This document shows, in pieces, positions 1 through 5,456 of a stretch of DNA of 8,658 nucleotides. The DNA lies in contig CAJMSZ010000062.1 in assembly GCA_905216215.1 (NCBI GenBank), forward strand, positions 1 to 8,658. Reading direction: 5' to 3'. The position numbers and the translations under genes were made by a program. The DNA is from an uncultured bacterium (GTDB lineage: Bacteria > Bacillota > Clostridia > Lachnospirales > Lachnospiraceae). Numbering within the stretch: the first letter of the stretch is position 1; each line of letters starts with the position of its first letter. A model generated the notes under the pieces. That model was not told the DNA's origin and did no database searches. It was given only the letters and a program-made list of their open reading frames with translations.

Positions 1-611
1 TTATCATAAGTATATAAAAGTGTCTTAAATCTTCGAATATCAAATTGCTAACAGGTATTGACGGCAGATCGCAACGGGGTTATTATTACTCTGTATAGTT
101 ACGCGGACGTTTCACGTAATCGGGTGTTTATTCTTCCAGACTGTGCGAAGCTATGCGGGCTTTGTTTGTAATCGCTCCGGCGGTATTATCTCTGTACGCT
201 TGTTTGGGCGGTTGTGCCTTAAATACTTATATAACGCCGTATTTGGATTTTTAAGCGAGTTTTATGTAATTCCTGTATATTTTACCAATGAAGCGTAAAA
301 AACGCTTTTAAACGCATTTTGTAACGTTTTGCTAGAATTAGTTTTGATTCTGGCTGTGTCTGGCGCTGGTTCTACGCTTCCGCAGCTGCTCCCGGTCTGC
401 TTCCGGGTTATCCCTGGCAGGCTGTGTTATTGGCTCCGGTTTGTCAGATCATACAGGGCGGCGAGGCTTCCGCGGGTTCCTAGCGACGGCCCGTTACTGA
501 TCGGCTGGCGGTTTCCGGGGCGGTCCCGGGATGGGGCAAGGGTACCAAAGGAATGTACCACAAGTCAGAAACAGCATCAAAACCGATCCGGTTTGAACTG
601 GGAAAATCTGA
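1..611. other. Region with no intact gene; possible decayed coding remnants
   Basis: I see no reading frame here with a convincing ribosome binding site and start. The longest plus-strand frame (329-631) starts with TTG, has no Shine-Dalgarno and reads as low-information Arg/Gly/Pro-rich sequence. About 360-540 is clearly more GC-rich than the rest of the window. On the minus strand two short frames look protein-like. One (427-564) is followed, after a frame shift, by another (338-448) that ends in a hydrophilic Lys/Arg/Glu/Gln-rich tail, as a real C-terminus would. A further minus frame (128-226) continues in the same frame past a TAA to 86. These could be remnants of broken genes from a neighbouring element or chance. 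Positions 301-330 hold three similar 10-base AT-rich units. Confidence 0.4.
338..564 (-). pseudogene. Possible frameshifted gene remnant (GC-rich, unidentified)
   Basis: Two minus-strand frames lie end to end and overlap at 427-448. The upstream one (427-564) encodes about 45 residues without a start codon and closes at a TAA. The downstream one (338-448) encodes about 36 residues closing at a TAA, and its composition (Asp-Lys-Pro-Glu-Pro start, then Arg/Lys/Glu/Gln-rich) resembles a natural protein C-terminus. Third codon positions are GC-rich, unlike the rest of the window, which suggests a different source. I do not recognise the family. This may be only a chance open frame in GC-rich DNA. 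Confidence 0.2.
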
Positions 612-657
612 AAAAAATCGCAGAAATCTGAAACTAATTCAGACCTGCGACTTTTTT
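611..657. terminator. Two-way rho-independent terminator
   Basis: TCGCAG (618-623) pairs with CTGCGA (645-650), and TCTGAA (627-632) pairs with TTCAGA (638-643) around a five-base loop. A small internal bulge separates the two helices. A run of A (611-617) on the left and CTTTTTT (651-657) on the right give T-tracts on both strands, so it can stop transcription in either direction. On the minus strand it lies about 90 bases downstream of the DUF4417 gene and is its likely terminator. Confidence 0.8.
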
Positions 658-746
658 ATGTTTGTGCATTTTGTATATAAATTCCTATAACGTATCTCGG
701 CGTGATGTAAATTTTTATTTCATTACATTCAATTCATCTTTTCCAG

Positions 747-1499
747 TCATGTTTCTTCGCCCCACAATACTGAAAAGTCTGCTTCGGCGTTTCTTCTGCC
801 GACCGGTTTCTTTGTTCCTTCGTTTTGCTGATCCGCTACTGACTGTTCCCATGGTCCTTCCTTTCTGAACATCTCCTTCATGTTCTGGCTACGTGAATTG
901 AGGTTTATTATTGGTATATCTACATTGAGTTCGTCCGGTACGATGCCAACGATCACAACCTTTGTTGGCTCTATTGCGTCTAGCATTTCCTTGAAATTCT
1001 CACAAAATTCCAATCTGGCAGACTTAGACCGCACTCTCCCGTTGGTGCAACATGATACAGTGCTTCTGTGCGGCGTACCATCGAAAATCCACGGTATTTC
1101 CTTTGGACTGATAACATTTACCGATGGTATGATATTAACGCCTAAAAGGGCAAAATAGAAGCCCAGGGCATGATTTCTATATAAGTTATAGATATTTAGT
1201 GCTGTTGGCATTCCAGAAGCAATCGTGAAATCCGGACTGCAAACTGAATGGAAACATTTGAAATGTTCTACGTACTGATCCGGTTGATTCCATACCTGCA
1301 GAAAACTTTTATCGTCAATATAAAAATTCACCGTCAGGTCCTTATGTCCTTTCAATGATCTGGATTTTGAAGAAACGAAATCTATACTTTTCTTCGGCGC
1401 CAGCTGTATCGGTGGAATAACTGGTATCTGGTACGGACCATCCAACTCTGCACCGGTTATCAGGTATTCTTTCATTACATCATATGCGGTATGTATCAA
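747..1499 (-). CDS. DUF4417 domain-containing protein
   Basis: A 250-residue protein of the DUF4417 family, which is common in Firmicutes phages and integrative elements and has no established biochemical role. Recognisable family features are Ser-Pro-Asp-Phe near 88-91, the segment with Tyr-Arg-Asn and Ile-Pro-Ser-Val at about 106-127, and Phe-Asp-Gly-Thr-Pro followed by a Ser-Thr-Val strand at 139-148. The C-terminal 40 residues are polar and probably disordered. I chose a TTG start at 1499-1497 because GGAGG (1511-1507) sits seven bases upstream; the longer ATG version starting at 1556 would run through a terminator hairpin and has no ribosome binding site. It is separated from the integrase by two terminators, so it is probably a separate transcript, but I see no clear promoter. 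It lies on the far side of the presumed att core from the integrase. Confidence 0.8.
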   Translation of the reverse strand: MIHTAYDVMKEYLITGAELDGPYQIPVIPPIQLAPKKSIDFVSSKSRSLKGHKDLTVNFYIDDKSFLQVWNQPDQYVEHFKCFHSVCSPDFTIASGMPTALNIYNLYRNHALGFYFALLGVNIIPSVNVISPKEIPWIFDGTPHRSTVSCCTNGRVRSKSARLEFCENFKEMLDAIEPTKVVIVGIVPDELNVDIPIINLNSRSQNMKEMFRKEGPWEQSVADQQNEGTKKPVGRRNAEADFSVLWGEET

Positions 1500-1541
1500 A
1501 ACATCACCTCCATACAACCATATTAACATAATTTTGGCAAC

Positions 1542-1566
1542 AAAAAAAGACCGCATTTCTGCCGTC
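1542..1566 (-). terminator. Terminator with GAAA tetraloop
   Basis: On the minus strand GAC-G-GCA, loop GAAA, TGC-G-GTC forms a 3+3 bp stem with one central G/G mismatch, followed by seven T (1548-1542). It stops minus-strand transcription coming from the integrase side, just before the DUF4417 gene. The mismatch weakens an otherwise perfect 7-bp helix. Confidence 0.6.
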
Positions 1567-1595
1567 TACGATGATTTTACCTGTGTCTCACACAC
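1566..1595 (-). CDS. Possible 9-residue leader peptide
   Basis: A GTG start (1595-1593) lies seven bases after a consensus AGGAGG (plus-strand CCTCCT at 1603-1608) and opens nine codons (Met-Cys-Glu-Thr-Gln-Val-Lys-Ser-Ser) that end with TAG at 1568-1566, directly at the foot of the terminator hairpin. Strong SD, tiny frame and terminator is the arrangement of a leader peptide and attenuator, here upstream of the DUF4417 gene. It could equally be the tail of an older gene, since the frame is open for about 20 codons further upstream. Low confidence. Confidence 0.25.
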   Translation of the reverse strand: MCETQVKSS

Positions 1596-1633
1596 AAGCT
1601 TTCCTCCTATGGTTTTAATTCGAATATTTGTTC

Positions 1634-1655
1634 TGTTCCCTAGCCTGTTCCCTCG
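1634..1655. repeat. TGTTCCC direct repeat pair, left of att core
   Basis: TGTTCCCTAG (1634) and TGTTCCCTC (1646) are spaced 12 bases apart. The same pair, in the same order and orientation, recurs at 1801-1820 on the other side of the tRNA-like core. Short direct repeats flanking a core are what arm-type binding sites of a lambda-like integrase look like; the N-terminal arm-binding domain of the integrase fits. The role is inferred. Confidence 0.55.
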
Positions 1656-1682
1656 GCTATTTTACATACCCCTAAAAAGCAC

Positions 1683-1708
1683 AAAAAACCTTGATTTTTC
1701 AAGGTTTT
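1683..1708 (-). terminator. Terminator (10-bp perfect stem)
   Basis: AAAACCTTGA (1685-1694) pairs perfectly with TCAAGGTTTT (1699-1708) around a four-base loop. Reading the minus strand, the stem ends in a run of six T. It lies directly downstream of the tRNA 3' fragment on the minus strand, so it is probably the original tRNA terminator carried within the attachment region. It also ends the integrase transcript. Confidence 0.75.
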
Positions 1709-1710
1709 CG

Positions 1711-1736
1711 TTAGCAGCCAGTACGGGAATCGAACG
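1711..1736 (-). other. Probable attachment (att) core: tRNA 3'-end fragment
   Basis: Read on the minus strand this contains a canonical T-loop, G-TTCGATT-C (1735-1727), the 3' half of a T-stem (CCCGT) and an acceptor 3' strand (ACTGGCT) plus discriminator G, followed by a terminator. The 5' side of the T-stem does not pair beyond the first base pair (G53-C61), and no D-arm or anticodon arm lies upstream, so this is not a complete tRNA. A tRNA 3' end next to a tyrosine integrase gene is the classic attachment site. I cannot name the amino acid. The intact tRNA would be expected at the other end of the element or in the empty host site. Confidence 0.65.
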
Positions 1737-1790
1737 TATCTTTAAACTGCTATCCTTCCCATAAAATCAACATTTCTAACTTTTCCAGGG

Positions 1791-1820
1791 TGTTCCTTTT
1801 TGTTCCCTAGCTGTTCCCTC
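1791..1820. repeat. TGTTCC(C) direct repeats, right of att core
   Basis: TGTTCC (1791), TGTTCCCTAG (1801) and TGTTCCCTC (1812) are spaced 10-11 bases apart, close to one helical turn. They lie between the att core and the end of the integrase gene. They match the pair at 1634-1655 almost exactly. Probable integrase arm-type sites, by analogy with lambda-family integrases. Confidence 0.55.
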
Positions 1821-1840
1821 TTTAAAAAAATGACCAAAAA

Positions 1841-3055
1841 CTATCTCGATACTACCATAAATTCATCTATGCTGTCCATGATTTTTTGCTTTTTTTGAAG
1901 ATTCTTTCGGTCTCGGTGATAATAAGTTTCTGAACATGAGATGTTGGCGTGGCCCATTTGTGATATTACCATCTGGTTATCTACGCTGTGGTCTAAGAGG
2001 ATTGTACAATAGGTTTTTCGTATTTTGTGCGGTGATTTTTGAACGCATCCAGTGTTCTTGCATACTGTCCGGAGCCGGTTCCTAAACGAATAAGTGTTCA
2101 ATCGTTTCCCATCTTTGAAAAATATATATTCGCAGAACGCCGACATGTTTCTGAGCTTCTGCAATATCCATACGCATCCTTGAGGAACCACTACATTTCT
2201 TACGCCTGCTTCGGTTTTCGGAAAGTCTTTGACTTCAAAAATTCCTTTATGATTCTCAAAGTGTCTTACTTCAGTTCTTCGGATTCTGATTATGCCGGTG
2301 TTCGAATCCCAATCTTCCCATTTTAAAGCACTTAGTTCCCCGACCCTCAAACCGGTTACGAACATAAGCAATATTCCAAAATTTACCATGTCCTGATTTT
2401 CTTTTAGGTATTCTACGATTCTTTTCATTTCCGCATCATTAAAAACTTCCTTAGAGTCTTCTTTAATGCTTTTCTTGAAAGATTTATCGGTGACATCCAA
2501 ATCGTAGAACAATTCCTGTACATTCCAGTCAATCAGTTTGTTACGCTTCGCCCATTTCAATGTGCCTCTGGTAATCGTCTTAAGATTGCAGAAAGCTTTT
2601 GCGGTTAGATTATATTCACTGATCTGTTCTTCCAGGAAGTTACTAACATCTTCTGGTTCAATACTTCTAATTTTTTTCTCGCCAAGTATTCCGAAAAACC
2701 GGTTGAAATCCTGATGGTATCTCTGGTAGGTTTGCACAGATATTTTTTTCAAATCAAACTTACGCTGCGCCCAGTCTTCAAATATACTCTTGATCTTTGG
2801 ATTTTCAACCTTTTCCCTATGGGTTTTGACAATCAAATCTTCTAAATCCTGTTTAGACCTGCGTTTGAATACTTTTTTCTGTCCAGTTTCATCATAAGTC
2901 ATACGGATTTTCCAGTATCCGTCAGATGCTTTCCACATGCTGTCTCTGTATTCTTTTAATATTTCTTCTCTTTTATTCATTTCAATTTGCTCTTGTATGT
3001 GAGACAAATTGATGATACCATTCTCAATTGCATATTTCAAGTCGTCATTATTCAT
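1841..3055 (-). CDS. int: Tyrosine recombinase / phage integrase
   Basis: A 404-residue site-specific recombinase that integrates and excises the element at the nearby att site. Visible parts are a short N-terminal helix region, an AP2-like arm-binding domain at about 45-85 (Asp-Gly-Tyr-Trp-Lys-Ile-Arg), a SAM-like core-binding domain at about 87-180 and the catalytic domain at 205-390. The catalytic set is complete: Arg237 (Thr-Gly-Leu-Arg), Lys280, His343 and Arg346 (His-Lys-Ile-Arg), His369 (Met-Gly-His) and nucleophile Tyr378, nine residues after His369. I chose ATG 3055 because related integrases, as I recall them, start with this Met-Asn-Asn-Asp-Asp-Leu-Lys-Tyr segment. It has no adjacent ribosome binding site, and a hairpin plus T-tract abuts it. 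An in-frame ATG at 3127 that overlaps the upstream gene, or a TTG at 3133, would give 428 or 430 residues. Confidence 0.9.
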   Translation of the reverse strand: MNNDDLKYAIENGIINLSHIQEQIEMNKREEILKEYRDSMWKASDGYWKIRMTYDETGQKKVFKRRSKQDLEDLIVKTHREKVENPKIKSIFEDWAQRKFDLKKISVQTYQRYHQDFNRFFGILGEKKIRSIEPEDVSNFLEEQISEYNLTAKAFCNLKTITRGTLKWAKRNKLIDWNVQELFYDLDVTDKSFKKSIKEDSKEVFNDAEMKRIVEYLKENQDMVNFGILLMFVTGLRVGELSALKWEDWDSNTGIIRIRRTEVRHFENHKGIFEVKDFPKTEAGVRNVVVPQGCVWILQKLRNMSAFCEYIFFKDGKRLNTYSFRNRLRTVCKNTGCVQKSPHKIRKTYCTILLDHSVDNQMVISQMGHANISCSETYYHRDRKNLQKKQKIMDSIDEFMVVSR

Positions 3056-3116
3056 AAAAAAATAAGGAGGAACCGGGATATCCTTTCGCTGGCCAGCGGT
3101 TCCTCGTTCCTCCTTT
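3056..3116 (-). terminator. Terminator-like hairpin abutting the integrase start
   Basis: On the minus strand AAGGAGGAAC (3115-3106) is the exact complement of GTTCCTCCTT (3073-3064), which is followed by A and seven T directly before the integrase ATG. A second, mutually exclusive helix pairs GAGGAACCG (3105-3097) with CGGTTCCTC (3075-3067). Inside lie a 12-base palindrome CGCTGGCCAGCG (3087-3098) and the palindrome GGATATCC (3076-3083). As a terminator it would close the replication operon. It also contains a full Shine-Dalgarno sequence in its 5' arm, so control of integrase expression is possible. Confidence 0.65.
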
Positions 3117-3119
3117 CTT

Positions 3120-3332
3120 TCATACATAATCAAAAATATTCATCTGTCCTTCCGGCATATCATCTTCGAGATTGAAGAATTTACAGGCAATGAAATTCCC
3201 ATGCCAGTCCCGATTACCGCCGTACATCAGACATTTCTCCTTCTTTCCATCCCTATAGAATCTACATTCAGAGCACTTATGCTGATACGCAGTTCCTCCG
3301 GAACGTCTGTACATTTCACTTATTGTTCTCAT
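3120..3332 (-). CDS. Small four-Cys phage protein with clamp-binding-like C-terminus
   Basis: A 70-residue protein with Cys20, Cys23, Cys34 and Cys50, a likely single zinc site. Its last eight residues, Gln-Met-Asn-Ile-Phe-Asp-Tyr-Val (63-70), resemble the Gln-Leu-(Ser/Asp)-Leu-Phe peptide by which many replication and repair proteins dock on the DNA polymerase III beta clamp. It starts with ATG at 3332, overlapping the stop of the helicase-loader gene by four bases (ATGA), with GGGGAT a few bases upstream, so it should be translated together with the loader. The position at the end of the replication module supports a role at the replication fork. Small proteins of this type occur in many Firmicutes prophages, but I know of no tested function. 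Clamp binding is inference from the motif. Confidence 0.75.
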   Translation of the reverse strand: MRTISEMYRRSGGTAYQHKCSECRFYRDGKKEKCLMYGGNRDWHGNFIACKFFNLEDDMPEGQMNIFDYV

Positions 3333-4153
3333 TTATGCATCCCCTGTATCATTTCTACTCTGATGTGCTGTGCTATATGTTCCCGGACAGATTCTTCTGG
3401 AAATGGAATTTCAAGTGACCGTTCCAGAATCCTATTTGTGATTCTCTCATCGTATTTCAATTCTGCTATCTGGCAGTTACTTGTGAATATAGTAACTTTC
3501 CTGTCAACATATCGCCCGTTGATAATGCTATAGAATCTTTCGTTAATCCAGTCCTTGCCAGAATCAGCGCCGAAATCGTCAATAATAAGGATTTCTGTTC
3601 TGGACAAATCATCTATCAACTTTCCCTCCGTATTCCCTTTGTCTCCCCATGTGTTCTTGATCTCATCGAGGATTCTTAGGGACGTGGTGAACTTGACTGG
3701 CTTCTGGTATTTCTTCATAATCTCATTCGCCAAGCTGCATACTGTTTTGGTTTTGCCAGAACCTTTTGCATTTGAGAAAAGGTATAGCCCTATTCCTTTC
3801 TTTTGCATATCAGGAAGATTTTTAAACCAGTAATTTACCGCCTGAGCCGCCTGAGAAAATACTTTTCGACTCTCGGCGTTCAAATATACACTTGACTTCA
3901 AATCATTGAAATTTGAGCCTTTAAACACGTTTGGAAGCTCTGCAAATTTTAATTGATTTTCAAGGATTGTTCTCTTTCTGATTCCACAAGGGCATTCCTC
4001 ACAATAAGGAATACCACTTGCGTCTCTTACCCATCTCCACCCGCTGTCCCCGCATTCAGGGCATTCAAGCGAACGGGGTGTCTGATTCTTCTCCGTTCCA
4101 TTCTCCAAGCGGGATGATTGGTTCGACATTTCTTTGAGCTGCGCCAGTTCCAT
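3329..4153 (-). CDS. DnaC/DnaI-type helicase loader ATPase
   Basis: A 274-residue AAA+ ATPase expected to load the replicative helicase at the phage origin. The N-terminal part has a Cys cluster (Cys31, Cys34, Cys51, Cys54, Cys56) likely to bind zinc, as in DnaI-type loaders. The ATPase follows: Walker A at 127-135 ending Gly-Ser-Gly-Lys-Thr, Walker B with Ile-Ile-Asp-Asp at 190-193, sensor 1 Thr-Ser-Asn at 224-226, and an arginine-finger region Arg-Ile-Thr-Asn-Arg at 237-241. The first Gly of the P-loop is replaced by Asn128. The ATG at 4153 has a strong GGGAGG nine bases upstream, so I keep this start although it overlaps the preceding gene by 89 bases. That preceding gene is the replisome organizer, the usual partner. 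Confidence 0.88.
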   Translation of the reverse strand: MELAQLKEMSNQSSRLENGTEKNQTPRSLECPECGDSGWRWVRDASGIPYCEECPCGIRKRTILENQLKFAELPNVFKGSNFNDLKSSVYLNAESRKVFSQAAQAVNYWFKNLPDMQKKGIGLYLFSNAKGSGKTKTVCSLANEIMKKYQKPVKFTTSLRILDEIKNTWGDKGNTEGKLIDDLSRTEILIIDDFGADSGKDWINERFYSIINGRYVDRKVTIFTSNCQIAELKYDERITNRILERSLEIPFPEESVREHIAQHIRVEMIQGMHK

Positions 4154-4886
4154 TTCGCATATCCTCCCTGTTATGGTATTTGTTTTCGAGTATTTTTAAG
4201 AAGTTGTTTGGTTTCACAAACCATTCAAAACTTATTATAAAATCAGTTTTCTTTCCCATGAGGAAGTCACTGTTTTGTACATTTTTCAACGCTTCCATTA
4301 CCTTGTCTATTCCGTATTCTCGGATTCTTGCTTTCAGCATTTGCGTTCGCCTTGCTGTCATTCTTGCGATTGGTTGAATACCGAACTGCTGAAGCTTATT
4401 CCACTCATCAACCACTTTCTGCACATCTCCGGGCTTGACTAAATCTTTTTCGCAGGAAATTTGTTCCGGAATTTCCGGCACACATTCTTCTTCTGACAAT
4501 TCTTTCTGACGTTTTCTATGCTCGGCAACTCGTTTTCTTGTTTGCTCTCTGATTTTTTCAAGTCCGTCAATGTTCTGGTGTTCTTCCCATCCGGGAATCG
4601 AAAGCAATGTTCCGTCTCTGGTTATCATGCCGAACTTTTCAAGAATTGTGAGTGCAAGCTCGATCACACTCTCATCAAAATCCAGTTCGTCAGCCAGCAT
4701 TTTATTTGTATATGGAATATTCTCTGTCAAAAAAATAATCCCGTTTGAATTACAACGCCCTGCCATTGTCAGGAGCATCATCCAGATCAGCACAATATTG
4801 TTTCCTTCTGGAAGTTTTCTGATATGCCGGATTTTTTTGTTGTCAAACATATCTATTTCTAATCGAATCCAACTCACCTTTGTCAT
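4065..4886 (-). CDS. Phage replisome organizer (DnaD-like)
   Basis: A 273-residue initiation protein. The N-terminal 115 residues match the phage replisome organizer N-terminal domain: it opens Val-Ser-Trp-Ile-Arg-Leu, continues with Met-Phe-Asp-Asn-Lys-Lys-Ile, and forms a winged-helix fold expected to bind origin DNA. A basic linker (about 112-130, rich in Arg and Lys) and an acidic stretch follow. The segment 150-235, with Met-Thr-Ala-Arg-Arg and Phe-Ile-Ile-Ser-Phe-Glu-Trp-Phe, resembles the DnaD/DnaB-type C-terminal domain. The last 30 residues are polar, and their codons also encode the start of the helicase loader in another frame. The start ATG 4886 has AAGGTGG upstream. In Firmicutes phages this pair brings the host DnaB helicase to the phage origin, which is sometimes inside the organizer gene; I could not identify iterons here. 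Confidence 0.88.
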   Translation of the reverse strand: MTKVSWIRLEIDMFDNKKIRHIRKLPEGNNIVLIWMMLLTMAGRCNSNGIIFLTENIPYTNKMLADELDFDESVIELALTILEKFGMITRDGTLLSIPGWEEHQNIDGLEKIREQTRKRVAEHRKRQKELSEEECVPEIPEQISCEKDLVKPGDVQKVVDEWNKLQQFGIQPIARMTARRTQMLKARIREYGIDKVMEALKNVQNSDFLMGKKTDFIISFEWFVKPNNFLKILENKYHNREDMRNGTGAAQRNVEPIIPLGEWNGEESDTPFA

Positions 4887-4904
4887 TTAGCCACCTTCCC
4901 GTCT

Positions 4905-4928
4905 GGTAAGGATGTTTTCTCCCTTACC
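4905..4928 (-). promoter_or_regulatory. Inverted repeat spanning a stop codon, before the organizer gene
   Basis: GGTAAGG (4905-4911) and CCTTACC (4922-4928) form a 7-bp stem with a 10-base loop. The stop codon of the 51-residue gene lies in one arm, and the ribosome binding site of the replisome organizer follows about 10 bases after the other. There is no T-run, so it is not a terminator. It could be an mRNA processing or translational control site; the role is unknown. Confidence 0.4.
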
Positions 4929-5079
4929 GCATTGATTTTCGGATGAATTTCTCCATTAAAGAGTCCGTCCAGTTTTTTGTGTGATTTTCACAGCTATCAT
5001 CTTCCTCTATCAGGATACCTTTGCGGTCACACAGCCCGTTGTCGTTTTCAATACAAGTTTTGCATGTTTTATCTGCCAT
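4924..5079 (-). CDS. Small four-Cys protein (51 aa)
   Basis: A 51-residue protein starting at ATG 5079 with GGTGAGG a few bases upstream, inside the end of the preceding gene, which it overlaps by 11 bases. It has Cys6, Cys9, Cys17 and Cys30, with spacing C-x2-C-x7-C-x12-C, consistent with one zinc ion, and a basic C-terminal helix (Lys-Phe-Ile-Arg-Lys-Ser-Met-Arg). It fills what would otherwise be a gap of about 180 bases in a tightly packed operon, and the good ribosome binding site and overlap support that it is real. I do not recognise the family. Its position directly before the replication genes is the only functional hint. Confidence 0.7.
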   Translation of the reverse strand: MADKTCKTCIENDNGLCDRKGILIEEDDSCENHTKNWTDSLMEKFIRKSMR

Positions 5080-5455
5080 TTTCCTCACCCCAATCTAATT
5101 TCTGTCCACACCTGTTACAATAATTATTCATGCCAATATATGCATGATGTACCATACTGGAATGAAACATATCTTCAGGGTTATCGCTGTTGCATTTAGA
5201 ATCTACATCGTCATCCGAAAAACCAATAATATGCAGTCCACATGACGGACAGATGCAAGCATATAAATTAACATCGTAGCATTCGTCGTATTCTACAACC
5301 TCGTATCTCACTTTTCTGTGCATCTGCTTTTTTAACGCTTTAACTGCTAATTCTAATGCTTTACGATATTCAACAATTCCTGTAACATTTGCCCAGACCT
5401 TTTTAGCTAAGTCAATGCGTTCCCGTAAGTTTTCAATTGCTTCTTCTGGTTTCAT
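5069..5455 (-). CDS. Phage zinc-ribbon protein of unknown function
   Basis: A 128-residue protein. The first 45 residues are a helical segment (Met-Lys-Pro-Glu-Glu-Ala-Ile, then Tyr-Arg-Lys-Ala-Leu-Glu-Leu-Ala) of a type that heads many small Firmicutes phage proteins. The rest is a split zinc ribbon: Cys69/Cys72 near the middle and Cys113/Cys116 in Tyr-Cys-Asn-Arg-Cys-Gly-Gln-Lys-Leu at the C-terminus, with extra Cys59, Cys67 and Cys88 between. I chose the ATG at 5455 over the upstream start at 5500 because GGAGG lies six bases before it and it then follows the previous stop by one base. Function unknown; nucleic-acid or protein binding is a guess from the zinc ribbon. Confidence 0.75.
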   Translation of the reverse strand: MKPEEAIENLRERIDLAKKVWANVTGIVEYRKALELAVKALKKQMHRKVRYEVVEYDECYDVNLYACICPSCGLHIIGFSDDDVDSKCNSDNPEDMFHSSMVHHAYIGMNNYCNRCGQKLDWGEENGR

Positions 5456-5456
5456 A

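Noticed and set aside
153..254. Plus-strand 33-residue frame that looks like a short hydrophobic, lipoprotein-like peptide
   Set aside because: No convincing ribosome binding site; short hydrophobic frames of this kind arise easily opposite Arg/Ala-rich minus frames.
329..631. Plus-strand 100-codon frame
   Set aside because: TTG start with no ribosome binding site, runs into the terminator hairpin, and its composition is that of GC-rich DNA read by chance.
553..690. Plus-strand 45-codon frame beginning with ATG after AAAGGA
   Set aside because: The SD-like bases are too close to the ATG, and the frame passes completely through the strong terminator at 611-657.
880..1158. Plus-strand 92-codon frame
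   Set aside because: It lies wholly opposite the DUF4417 coding region and has no start signal; a shadow of that gene.
1711..1790. A complete tRNA gene
   Set aside because: Only the T-loop, the 3' half of the T-stem and the acceptor 3' strand fit; no matching 5' acceptor, D-arm or anticodon arm lies upstream on the minus strand.
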